Below, piece after piece: positions 1-7,435 of a stretch of DNA of 64,000 nt; the stretch's first letter is position 1, and each line of letters opens with the position of its first letter. Origin of the DNA: Pelagibacterium montanilacus (lineage in GTDB: Bacteria > Pseudomonadota > Alphaproteobacteria > Rhizobiales > Devosiaceae); NCBI RefSeq assembly GCF_003992665.1, contig NZ_RZMX01000059.1, positions 289,497 through 353,496 on the forward strand, in the 5' to 3' direction. The notes beneath the pieces are model-generated. The model was not told where the DNA came from, made no database searches, and worked only from the letters and a program-made list of their open reading frames with translations. Position numbers and translations under genes: made by a program.

Positions 1-1349
1 TTGCACGGGACGAGGGGGCTCTGGTCTCCCGCCGCAAGGGCGATGCCGCGGAATCGGTGGGGCGGATGTCGATCGCCTATATCGACCGGGAGCGCGACTA
101 CCAGTCGGCCTCCGTGACCGCCGTGGCCCATCGCGGGGAAAACGCCATGGCGGTGCCGACCGGGCTCGTCCTAGGGGCGGGCGCGGCACGGCTGGTGGCT
201 GAAGGTGCGCTGGTCAAGGCGCTGCGGGCCGCCGATACGCTGGAGGTGCGGCTGCCGCCCTCGCTGCTCGCGCTCGAGCCGGGCGACCTTTTTTCCGTTG
301 CCGGGCAGGGGGAAGGCCCGTTAGCGGTCGAGGAGGTGCGCGAGGGGCTTGTGCGCACCATACGCGCCGGAGGTCATGGCAGCATGACGGTGTCCAGCAT
401 CGCCCCGCCGCCCAGGCGGATCTCGGTGTCGGTGCCCTCGGTCGGGGCCGACCCGGTGATCGTGGTCGCGCATCTGCCCGACGGGGCGGGGGGCAGCGAA
501 GAGGTGGCCGGCGCCTTCGCCCAGCCCTGGCCGGGAGCGGTGACGCTGCGCGATCTGGGCACCGATGCCGATGTGCTGACGCTAGCCGAAGGCGCGTATA
601 TGGGGGTGGTCGAGGAGCCGTTCGGGCCCGGGCCGGTGGGCGTGTGGTCCGAGGGCGAGGCGCTGGTGCTCACCATGCTCGACGGGCACCCCGCTTCGAT
701 CGGCGATGGCGCGGCGCTCGCGGGTGGCAATGTCGTCGCGCTCGAAGGCGCCGACGGGCGCTGGGAGAAACTGGGCTTTGCGCGGGCCGAGCTCATCGGG
801 CCGGGGCGGTATCGCCTGTCCCGCCTTCTGCGCGGGCTCGACGGAACCGCGCCGGTGACGGCGCACGAGGGCGCTATGGCAATGGTGCTCGATGGTCGGG
901 TCGCCCGGCTGTCGGTTCCGGTGTCGGCGCTCGGCGCAATGCGGCGGCTGCGCGCGTTCGCAGGCCCGGGCGATGCGGAGGGGACCGATCTCGAGACGGT
1001 GCTGGACCCCGCGCCCGCTCTGCCGCTGGCGCCGGTGCATCTCCAGGCGCGCCGGGACAGCGAAACAGGGGCCGTGGCATTCTCCTGGATCCGCCGGACG
1101 CGGGTCGGCGGGGATGTGTGGTCGTTCGGCGACGTGCCGCTCGACGTCCAGCCCGAGGCCTATCGGGTGGCCATCCTCGATGGGGAGATCGAGGTGCGCA
1201 GTTTCGAGGTGACGACGCCCCATGCGGTTTACGACGCAGGTGCGCAGATCGCCGATTTCGGGGCGCTGGCCCCGGGGTTCCAGTTCACGGTCCGGCAGAT
1301 GAGCCCGGTGCTCGGGCCGGGCCATCCCGCACACGGAGTGTTCCCATGA
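1..1349 (+). CDS. GTA/phage baseplate (gp15-like, 'megatron') protein, C-terminal part
   Basis: The frame is open to the left edge (first full codon at base 3), so this is the 3' part of a larger gene. The GTG at 57 is an internal codon, not a start. The last ~450 residues are rich in glycine, valine and beta-strand-like segments. They match the C-terminal portion of the large host-specificity/baseplate protein (gp15) of alphaproteobacterial gene transfer agents and lambdoid-like tails, which forms the distal tail tip that contacts the recipient cell. The stop TGA at 1347-1349 overlaps the ATG of the next gene (ATGA), so the two are translationally coupled. The following DUF2793 and GH108 lysin genes support the GTA/phage assignment. 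The family call rests on recognition and context, and the N-terminal TIM-barrel region is outside the window. Confidence 0.75.
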   Translation, partial: ARDEGALVSRRKGDAAESVGRMSIAYIDRERDYQSASVTAVAHRGENAMAVPTGLVLGAGAARLVAEGALVKALRAADTLEVRLPPSLLALEPGDLFSVAGQGEGPLAVEEVREGLVRTIRAGGHGSMTVSSIAPPPRRISVSVPSVGADPVIVVAHLPDGAGGSEEVAGAFAQPWPGAVTLRDLGTDADVLTLAEGAYMGVVEEPFGPGPVGVWSEGEALVLTMLDGHPASIGDGAALAGGNVVALEGADGRWEKLGFARAELIGPGRYRLSRLLRGLDGTAPVTAHEGAMAMVLDGRVARLSVPVSALGAMRRLRAFAGPGDAEGTDLETVLDPAPALPLAPVHLQARRDSETGAVAFSWIRRTRVGGDVWSFGDVPLDVQPEAYRVAILDGEIEVRSFEVTTPHAVYDAGAQIADFGALAPGFQFTVRQMSPVLGPGHPAHGVFP

Positions 1350-2287
1350 CCGAGACCGCGCGGCTCACCCTGCCGCTGATCGCGCCCGAGCAGGCACAAA
1401 AGCACGTGACCCACAATGAGGCGATCCTCGTCCTCGACGGGCTGGTCCATCTCGTTCTCGATGGGATCGGGACGCCCGAGCCTCCGGCCGACTCGGCCGA
1501 GGGCGCGGCCTATTTCACGGGCGAGGAGCCGACCGGAGACTGGGCCGGCCATGGCGAGATGATCGCAATCCGGACGCAAGGGGGCTGGCGGTTCGCTTCT
1601 CCCGGCGAGGGCTGGAGCGCTTGGGACCGGGCGGAGGCGCGCCGGTTGACCTTTCTCGACGGGCAATGGCGCATCCCGCGCCTCGAAGTGCCCGGGCTGG
1701 GCGTGGGCACCGCGCCCGATCCGGTCAACCTGTTTGCGGCACGCACCCCGGCGGCGCTGTTTGCGGCGCTCGAGAGCGGGGAAGGCGGGAGCGGGGATAT
1801 CAGGCTCGTGCTCAATCGCGAAGGAACGGGCCACGAAGCCGGGCTCGACTTCCAGACCGGTTGGCAGACGGGCGTGCAACTGGGCCAGTTCGGGAGCGCG
1901 GAGTTCGCGCTGCGCGTGAGCACCGATGGCGCGCCGTTCACGACCGCGCTTGGCGTCGCGCCAGACGGGTTCGTCCGTTTCGGACAGATGATGGGGCTCG
2001 CCCAGAGCGCGCCCATGGTTGCGGGCGGTGTGCTGGCGGTGGCGACCAGCCGGACAACGCCGCAGCCCGAGGCAGGGAGCGCCGACGACATCGACACGAT
2101 CTCGGGCGGGGCGGATGGGGCATTGCTCGTGTGCTGCGGGTCGGCGGGCATGACCCTGACGTTTCGTGCCGGCACAGGCAATTTGAGGCTCGGGGCCGAC
2201 AGAGTGCTCGCGGGGCCCTTCGACACGCTGGTGCTCGTCCGGCACGGGGCCGACTGGCTCGAGCTGAGCCATTCCACCAACACCTGA
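1346..2287 (+). CDS. DUF2793 domain protein (GTA/phage tail associated)
   Basis: A 313-residue protein. Its N-terminus (TLPLIAPEQAQKHVTHNEAI) is the typical opening of the DUF2793 family, found next to tail genes in alphaproteobacterial phages and GTAs. The C-terminal half (about residues 130-310) is glycine-rich and looks like a beta-structured tail-fibre or receptor-binding module. The start overlaps the stop of the upstream baseplate gene by ATGA, and the lysin gene follows after 25 bases, so all three read as one late operon. The molecular role is not established; attachment to the cell surface or tail-tip decoration is an inference from position. No signal peptide or membrane segment is seen. 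Confidence 0.75.
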   Translation: MTETARLTLPLIAPEQAQKHVTHNEAILVLDGLVHLVLDGIGTPEPPADSAEGAAYFTGEEPTGDWAGHGEMIAIRTQGGWRFASPGEGWSAWDRAEARRLTFLDGQWRIPRLEVPGLGVGTAPDPVNLFAARTPAALFAALESGEGGSGDIRLVLNREGTGHEAGLDFQTGWQTGVQLGQFGSAEFALRVSTDGAPFTTALGVAPDGFVRFGQMMGLAQSAPMVAGGVLAVATSRTTPQPEAGSADDIDTISGGADGALLVCCGSAGMTLTFRAGTGNLRLGADRVLAGPFDTLVLVRHGADWLELSHSTNT

Positions 2288-2312
2288 TCTCATATCACCG
2301 ATGGAGGTGCCG

Positions 2313-3062
2313 ATGCCCGCGACCCGCTGGAGCATCTGTCTTGCGCATGTGCTCGCTCATGAGGGCGGCTATGTCGATCATCCGTCCGATCCGGGCGGGG
2401 CGACCAACAGGGGCATCACCCGCAAGACGCTGGCGCGCTGGCGGGGCGTCGCGCCCTGGTGGGCGCTGGCGAAGTCCGAGGTGCGCGATCTGTCCAAGGC
2501 CGAGGCCGGGTCGATCTACAAGGCCCGGTACTGGGACCGGTGCCGGGCCGGCTCGCTTCCCGCCGGGCTGGATCTCGCGCTCTTTGATTTTGCGGTCAAT
2601 TCCGGCCCGGACCGCGCGATCAAGGCGCTGCAGGCGCTGGTCGGGGTGGTGCGGGACGGATTCGTGGGCCCGATTACGCTGGGCGCGGTGGCCCAGCGCG
2701 ACACGCGCGCGCTGATCGAGGCGCTGTGTGACCATCGCATGGGCTTTCTCCAGCGGCTCACCCACTGGGCGAGCTTTGGCCGCGGCTGGACCAGCCGGGT
2801 CGAGGCCGTGCGTGCCGCCGCTCTGGCGGATGCCGGCCTCTCTTTTCAACCTGAACCCCAAAAGGATCCCGAGACCATGAATTTTCTGGATGGATACAAG
2901 ACCTATGTGGTCGGTGCCCTGATGCTGGCCGTCGGGCTCGCCCAGGTCCTGGGGGTCGACGTGCCGGCCCTGGGCGGCTATTCTGGAAGCCAGCTCGTGA
3001 TGGAAGCGCTGGCGATCATCTTCTTGCGCAAGGGCATCAAGACCGATCTCGGTCGCGCCTAG
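2313..3062 (+). CDS. GH108-family peptidoglycan hydrolase (endolysin) with C-terminal membrane segments
   Basis: A 249-residue lysozyme-like protein. The GH108 signature HEGGYVDHPSDPGG is near residue 20, with the catalytic Glu in EGGY, followed by GATNRGIT. A PG_binding_3-like helical domain covers roughly residues 90-180. The last ~60 residues hold two hydrophobic stretches, around VVGALMLAVGLAQVLGV and LVMEALAIIFL, which is unusual for GH108 enzymes. I chose the ATG at 2313 because GGAGGT at 2303-2308 precedes it by 4 bases and lies inside the longer candidate starting at 2301. It would cleave peptidoglycan for release or entry of the GTA/phage particle. A strong internal start at 2877 may make the tail separately. 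Confidence 0.8.
   Translation: MPATRWSICLAHVLAHEGGYVDHPSDPGGATNRGITRKTLARWRGVAPWWALAKSEVRDLSKAEAGSIYKARYWDRCRAGSLPAGLDLALFDFAVNSGPDRAIKALQALVGVVRDGFVGPITLGAVAQRDTRALIEALCDHRMGFLQRLTHWASFGRGWTSRVEAVRAAALADAGLSFQPEPQKDPETMNFLDGYKTYVVGALMLAVGLAQVLGVDVPALGGYSGSQLVMEALAIIFLRKGIKTDLGRA
2877..3062 (+). other. Possible internal start giving a 61-residue holin-like membrane protein
   Basis: An in-frame ATG at 2877 inside the lysin gene is preceded by AAAAGGA at 2860-2866, 10 bases away. It would yield a 61-residue protein opening MNFLDGYKTY, with two predicted hydrophobic segments and a basic C-terminus. From memory, similar small proteins occur as stand-alone holin-like genes beside lysins in related GTA/prophage regions. 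Here the reading frame is continuous with the lysin. Whether the short form is made is inference. Confidence 0.35.
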
Positions 3063-3129
3063 GCGTATCCCCCGCGGGAAGGGCGCCGCGTTCATTTGCA
3101 GTTCAGCCAATTCGCGCTATTGATCGGGC

Positions 3130-3429
3130 ATGAAAAAAGCACCCCACACTCACCGCGCAGCGCTGGTCCTGGCCGCGGCCCTCATGTTCCCCCTCGGCCC
3201 GGGCATCGCATCGGCGCAGCAGGGGTGCTGGGACAATTCCGCGATTCAGTCGGCGGTGGCCAGCGGCGAGATCCAGCCCGTGGCCTCCGTTCTCTCCCGC
3301 GAGGGCATTCCCGGTTCGACCGAAGTGCTCAGCGTCAAGGTCTGCGATCAGGGCGGCTCGATCGTCTATGTGGTCGCGGTCCTTGAAGCGGACGGGCAGG
3401 CGCGTAATCTTACGCTCAACGCACGATAA
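3130..3429 (+). CDS. feuN: FeuN-like small periplasmic protein (PepSY-like)
   Basis: A 99-residue secreted protein. It has a clear signal peptide (basic MKKAPHTHR, hydrophobic core, cleavage likely after IASA), then a ~70-residue mature part with two cysteines that could form a disulfide, and a PepSY-like strand-rich end (EVLSVKVCDQGG). The gene lies 20 bases before a response regulator gene and probably forms an operon with it and its kinase. In Sinorhizobium meliloti, the small periplasmic protein FeuN is encoded just upstream of feuP and inhibits signalling through the FeuQ kinase. Position, size and export signal all fit. The symbol is therefore an inference from synteny rather than from a sequence alignment. 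Confidence 0.6.
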   Translation: MKKAPHTHRAALVLAAALMFPLGPGIASAQQGCWDNSAIQSAVASGEIQPVASVLSREGIPGSTEVLSVKVCDQGGSIVYVVAVLEADGQARNLTLNAR

Positions 3430-3449
3430 GCCGATCACGGGGGACGGGC

Positions 3450-4109
3450 ATGCGCATCCTGGTTGTCGAAGACGACGCCGCACTCAACCGCCAGCTTTGC
3501 GAAGCGATCGCCGATGCCGGCTATGTGGTCGATTCGGCCTCGGACGGGGAGGACGGTCATTTCCTGGGCGACACCGAGCCCTATGACGCGGTGGTCCTCG
3601 ACATCGGCCTGCCGCACATGGACGGGATCAGCGTTCTGGAAGCCTGGCGCCGCTCGGGCCGGATGATGCCCGTGCTGCTGCTCACGGCCCGGGACCGCTG
3701 GAGCGACAAGGTGCAGGGCATCGACGCGGGCGCCGACGACTACGTGGCCAAGCCCTTCCACATGGAAGAAGTGCTCGCACGCCTGCGGGCGCTCGTGCGC
3801 CGCGCCGCCGGCCATGCCTCCAACGAGATCACGGCGGGTCCGGTCCGGCTCGACGTCAAGGCCGGGAGGGTGACGGTGGAGGGTCAGGCGATCAAGCTCA
3901 CCTCCCACGAATTCCGCCTGCTGTCCTACCTCATGATGCACAAGGGCAAGGTGATCTCGCGCACCGAGCTGACCGAGCACCTCTACGATCAGGATTTCGA
4001 TCGCGATTCCAATACGATCGAAGTGTTCGTGGGCCGGCTGCGCAAGAAGCTGCCCGAAGACCTCATCCAGACCATTCGCGGGCTCGGCTACCAGATCGTC
4101 ACGGATTGA
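3450..4109 (+). CDS. feuP: OmpR/PhoB-family response regulator, FeuP-like
   Basis: A 219-residue two-domain response regulator. The receiver domain (1-~115) has the acidic pair EDD at 7-9, the phospho-acceptor Asp51 in VVLDIGLPHMDG, the Thr/Ser switch in LLLTA and Lys101 in AKPF. A winged-helix DNA-binding domain follows (about 125-219) with the usual LTSHEFRLLSYLM and VFVGRLRKKL motifs. The stop TGA overlaps the ATG of the kinase gene at 4109. In rhizobia FeuPQ sits upstream of cycHJKL, as here. FeuP controls osmoadaptation and cyclic glucan export in S. meliloti and was linked to iron uptake in Rhizobium leguminosarum. The targets in this organism are unknown. Confidence 0.75.
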   Translation: MRILVVEDDAALNRQLCEAIADAGYVVDSASDGEDGHFLGDTEPYDAVVLDIGLPHMDGISVLEAWRRSGRMMPVLLLTARDRWSDKVQGIDAGADDYVAKPFHMEEVLARLRALVRRAAGHASNEITAGPVRLDVKAGRVTVEGQAIKLTSHEFRLLSYLMMHKGKVISRTELTEHLYDQDFDRDSNTIEVFVGRLRKKLPEDLIQTIRGLGYQIVTD

Positions 4110-5479
4110 TGAAGCGCGGCTCGATAGCGTTCCGGCTGTTCTGGCTTTCGGCGGGCTGGCTGATCGTCGCGCTGGTCGCGACCGCGCTGCTGCTCACCGA
4201 ACTCTATTCCCAGGCGCTGGACCGCGATCTCACCGAAAGCCTCGAATTCCATATCTCCTCGCTGGTGGGCAGCACGCTGGAGGCGGGCAGCCCGCAATCG
4301 GACGATATCGGGGTCGCCGACCCGCGCTATACCCGGCCCACCTCTGGCTGGTACTGGCTGATCAGCGAAACCGACGGTGGAGCGCCGCTCGCGTTTTCGG
4401 ACTCGCTGGTGGGCACTGTGCTGCCGCAAATGGACACTCCGTTCGGCCCCACCAACACGCGCATCGGGGTGATCGAGGATGCGACGGGCGAGCGGCTGCG
4501 CGCGGTCGAGCGCATCATCGGGCTGGGCGAGCCGGGCCGGATCTCCATTCTCGTGACGGGCAGTCTTTCGGAAGTCGAGGAGCGTGTCATCGCCTTCCGC
4601 GAGCAGGCGGTGATCGTGCTGGCGGTGGTGGGGCTGATTCTTGCCGCCATGAGCGCAATGATCGCGCGGATTGCGTTGCGCCCGATCGAGCGGCTGCGCG
4701 AGGCTGTGGAAGCGGTCCGGGAAGGGGAGCGCCAGGCGGTGGAAGGCACGTTCCCCCGCGAGCTCTCACCGCTCGCCGACGAGGTCAACGAATTGCTCCG
4801 GTCCAACACCCAGATCATCGAGCGCGCGCGCAACCAGGTGGGCAATCTGGCCCACGGACTCAAGACCCCGCTCGCCGTGCTCCGCAACGAGGCGGCAAGG
4901 GACACGACCCCGCTCGGGGAAACCGTCAAGAGCGAGACCGAGAATATGACGCGAATCGTCTCGACCTATCTCGACAAGGCGCGGCTGGCGGCCCGGTCTT
5001 CCCTCGTCGGCAAGCGGACCGACAGCGGTTTGGTGCTCGAGCGGCTAGGGCGCGTGATGGGCAAGCTCAACCCCGGACATGACGTGGCGGTGGACATCGC
5101 CCCCGACACGCCCTGGTTCCGGGGCGATGAAGGCGATCTCGAGGACATGGCCGGCAACCTTCTGGACAACGCCTGCAAATGGGCGCGGCGCAGTGTCCGC
5201 CTCATGTCGGGCGAGATGGTGGTGGAGGGGAACCGATACCTCGCGATCCACGTTGAAGACGACGGACCGGGACTGAGTGCCGAGGAAGCCGACAAAGTGT
5301 TGCGCCGCGGTGTCAGGCTCGACGAAAAGACTCCCGGCAGCGGGCTGGGACTCGATATCGTCAAGGAACTCGTGGATGTTTACGGCGGCGATCTGGAACT
5401 GTCGCGGTCTACGATGGGCGGTCTCAGGGCCACATTGCGCCTGCCGGCAGCGCGGGGGATTCGCGCGGGCACGGTGTGA
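4109..5479 (+). CDS. feuQ: Sensor histidine kinase, FeuQ-like (PhoQ/QseC type)
   Basis: A 456-residue membrane histidine kinase. The first transmembrane helix is near residues 10-32 and a periplasmic sensor region spans about 35-160. The second helix is near 165-190, a HAMP region follows, then the HisKA H-box NLAHGLKTPLAVLRN with His249. The ATPase domain shows DNACKWAR (N box), DDGPGLS (G1) and SGLGLDIVK (G2). The ATG at 4109 is chosen over the TTG at 4106, since it overlaps the regulator stop as TGATG. The two genes are translationally coupled, and a FeuN-like periplasmic protein upstream may bind the sensor region. The signal is not visible from the sequence. Confidence 0.75.
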   Translation: MKRGSIAFRLFWLSAGWLIVALVATALLLTELYSQALDRDLTESLEFHISSLVGSTLEAGSPQSDDIGVADPRYTRPTSGWYWLISETDGGAPLAFSDSLVGTVLPQMDTPFGPTNTRIGVIEDATGERLRAVERIIGLGEPGRISILVTGSLSEVEERVIAFREQAVIVLAVVGLILAAMSAMIARIALRPIERLREAVEAVREGERQAVEGTFPRELSPLADEVNELLRSNTQIIERARNQVGNLAHGLKTPLAVLRNEAARDTTPLGETVKSETENMTRIVSTYLDKARLAARSSLVGKRTDSGLVLERLGRVMGKLNPGHDVAVDIAPDTPWFRGDEGDLEDMAGNLLDNACKWARRSVRLMSGEMVVEGNRYLAIHVEDDGPGLSAEEADKVLRRGVRLDEKTPGSGLGLDIVKELVDVYGGDLELSRSTMGGLRATLRLPAARGIRAGTV

Positions 5480-5509
5480 GCCAACGGGTCGGGAAACAAA
5501 AAAGACTTA

Positions 5510-5525
5510 AGGGGCGAGAGCCCCT
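5510..5525 (+). other. GAGA-loop hairpin between feuQ and the lipoprotein gene
   Basis: A 6-bp stem AGGGGC/GCCCCT encloses the stable tetraloop GAGA. It lies between the kinase stop and the lipoprotein start with no U-run. It could be a processing or stability element, or just a weak terminator. Confidence 0.4.
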
Positions 5526-5543
5526 CCGGAAAGGTTTTGGACG

Positions 5544-6035
5544 ATGAGGATTGTTAAATCTGTTGCGCTGGTCGTGATGGCTCTTGCACTGGCTGGCTGC
5601 GTGCGGACCGCGACCGTTTACGAGCAGCCCCAGCCGCGGCCCGCACCCACCAATGCAAGTCTGCCCGTGGATACGGCCGATTCGCTGCCCTCGCCCGAGC
5701 CGAGCGGCGAGAGCGCCAACATTCAGCAGGCGCGGCTTGATTCGAGCGGGTTCCGCTATATCGACGGCGCGGCACTGCCTCGGCTGAGCTCGGGAGCTCG
5801 CACGGCAGCCACCGATGCGCAGTTCTATGCACTGCAGTTCGGTCGTCCAGGCGCGCCGCGTACCTGGAACTCTGGGGGAGCGTCCGGCTCGGTCTCTGTG
5901 GGCCCCTATGTGCGGGTCAACAATCTCGATTGCCGCGAATTCACCCACCGAGTGACAGTCGAGGGCGAATCCTTCAGCCGTTCGGGTACCGCATGCCGCG
6001 AAAGCGATGGCGGCTGGAATGTCGCTGACGCCTGA
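5544..6035 (+). CDS. Outer-membrane lipoprotein, RT0821/Lpp0805-type surface protein
   Basis: A 163-residue lipoprotein. The signal peptide ends in the lipobox LAGC, so Cys19 would be lipidated. A proline-rich linker (about residues 25-55) precedes a C-terminal domain of about 100 residues. That domain contains the pattern RVNNLDCREFTHRV and a second Cys in TACRESDGGW, typical of the RT0821/Lpp0805 surface-antigen family, where the two cysteines may pair. An Asp after the lipidated Cys is absent (CVRT), so outer-membrane sorting is expected. It lies 64 bases after feuQ on the same strand, and a long hairpin at 6060-6089 follows. Its function is unknown; a structural envelope role is likely. 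Confidence 0.7.
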   Translation: MRIVKSVALVVMALALAGCVRTATVYEQPQPRPAPTNASLPVDTADSLPSPEPSGESANIQQARLDSSGFRYIDGAALPRLSSGARTAATDAQFYALQFGRPGAPRTWNSGGASGSVSVGPYVRVNNLDCREFTHRVTVEGESFSRSGTACRESDGGWNVADA

Positions 6036-6059
6036 TCCGGGCAATCTCTGTGTCTTTAC

Positions 6060-6089
6060 CGAACGCCGGGGCCGTGGCCCCGGCGTTCG
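6060..6089 (+). terminator. Long GC-rich hairpin, probable terminator
   Basis: The 14-base arms at 6060-6073 and 6076-6089 are perfectly complementary (core GAACGCCGGGGCC). It sits 24 bases after the lipoprotein stop. Only a weak T-stretch (CGTTT) follows, so it may act as a terminator or as an RNA-end protector. Confidence 0.6.
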
Positions 6090-6193
6090 TCGTTTCCGGC
6101 CGGCTCCAGCTTTTGTTTACCCTCTTTGCGTATCGTCTCTCGAGGAGTCCGATCAGACAAAGAACGGGACGCACCGCCAGTACCGGATAGTCC

Positions 6194-7423
6194 ATGTCCA
6201 GAACCAGTCCATCCCTTCGAGAGCCCCGGACCCGGCCCGGGCGAGACGCTTCTGCCGGCGATGCCGTGCCCGGCAGGGCCGGGTTTATAGCCGCCATGGC
6301 GCCGGTGCTCGTCGAGGGACCGGGATTTCCCGGCTTTGTCGGAGCCATCAGCCGGGACAAGGCAATGGCGATCTGGAAGTGGATTGCGCGCGATCTTGCC
6401 CGTCCCGCCGCCGACAGAATGGAAAAGGCCCTCGCCTCAGGAGTTGACCCCACGGCTGCCTTCGACCGGGAAGCCGACGATGTGCTCGAGATCCTCAAGC
6501 AAGCCGTGGCCGCCGAAGGGGACGACCCGGACCTCAAGCGCCGCCACACCGTGCAGATGGGCGGGTCCGAGGAACGCGCCGTCCTGCCCTATCTGATCAT
6601 GGCCATGCGCAAGCGCCGGATGCTCGATCAGGCGATGGAATTCGGCTCGGCGCTGGGGCAGGTCCCCGACGAGGTTACCCTCGGCTCCGCCCTCCAGACC
6701 ATCACGCTGGCCAACCCGGTCTCCCGCGCGATGTGGATGAATGCCATGGTCGGACATGTGAGCAATCCGGGGCGGGTGATGATGGTGGTGGCACGACTGT
6801 GCGGGGGCGGGCAACCCACGCGGATCGTGCAGGGCGGATATGGACCGCTCGTCGAAGCGGTTCTCTGCCACGCCAGCAACCAGATCGCGCTGTTGGCCGC
6901 AGGACGGGGGGTGTTCGCCGATCTCGACCTCGCCTGCCGCGCGATCGATCGCTTCCACCGGCTGATTCGGGCACTGCACTATCATCTCGATATCGATGGC
7001 AAGACCGCATGGGGCAGAATCGTATCCGATCTCACAGCCAAGATGTCCGAGCGGATCGCGAGCCCGTTGCGCGAGGTCAATTCCACGGTTTCCGCAGCCT
7101 TGCGACGCCCGCGCGAAGGTGAGGACAGGCTGGACCCCGATGCGATACTCGGGGCGCTCAACAGCCTCTATCTGCTCGCCACAGTGCGTGACAGTCGCGA
7201 GTCCCTGGCGCTCAACACTCTGCTCGAGCAGGCCTGGTCGGACACGGGCTATACGCTCGAGGTGCTGGTCAAGCGGGCCGCCGAGGCATTCCGCGCCGAT
7301 CCGGGCCACGATATCGCGCGCGAACGGCTGCTGGCGGGGATCAAGATGGCCGAGATCCGCTTCAACCCCGAATACGCCGAGATCCTGCGACGGGGCATGG
7401 AACAGGCGGTCCGCAAGGGCTGA
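6194..7423 (+). CDS. Unrecognised 409-residue protein
   Basis: I do not recognise this family. The start is the ATG at 6194 without a convincing Shine-Dalgarno, and a later ATG at 6296 (MAPVLVEGPGFPG) is an alternative. The first ~45 residues are Arg/Pro-rich and look disordered. From about residue 50 the protein is rich in predicted helix with many Leu, Ala and Arg residues. There is no signal peptide, no strong transmembrane segment and no obvious catalytic motif. A glycine pair in the middle (ARLCGGGQPTRIVQGGYGP) is the most distinctive stretch. The gene stands alone on the plus strand, and the convergent oxidoreductase gene ends 12 bases beyond it. A cytoplasmic helical-repeat or scaffold protein is only a guess. 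Confidence 0.6.
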   Translation: MSRTSPSLREPRTRPGRDASAGDAVPGRAGFIAAMAPVLVEGPGFPGFVGAISRDKAMAIWKWIARDLARPAADRMEKALASGVDPTAAFDREADDVLEILKQAVAAEGDDPDLKRRHTVQMGGSEERAVLPYLIMAMRKRRMLDQAMEFGSALGQVPDEVTLGSALQTITLANPVSRAMWMNAMVGHVSNPGRVMMVVARLCGGGQPTRIVQGGYGPLVEAVLCHASNQIALLAAGRGVFADLDLACRAIDRFHRLIRALHYHLDIDGKTAWGRIVSDLTAKMSERIASPLREVNSTVSAALRRPREGEDRLDPDAILGALNSLYLLATVRDSRESLALNTLLEQAWSDTGYTLEVLVKRAAEAFRADPGHDIARERLLAGIKMAEIRFNPEYAEILRRGMEQAVRKG

Positions 7424-7435
7424 TCTGCGTCCCCG

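Noticed and set aside
644..1345. Upstream extension of the DUF2793 frame
   Set aside because: It lies inside the baseplate gene in another frame; the ATG at 1346 gives the family N-terminus.
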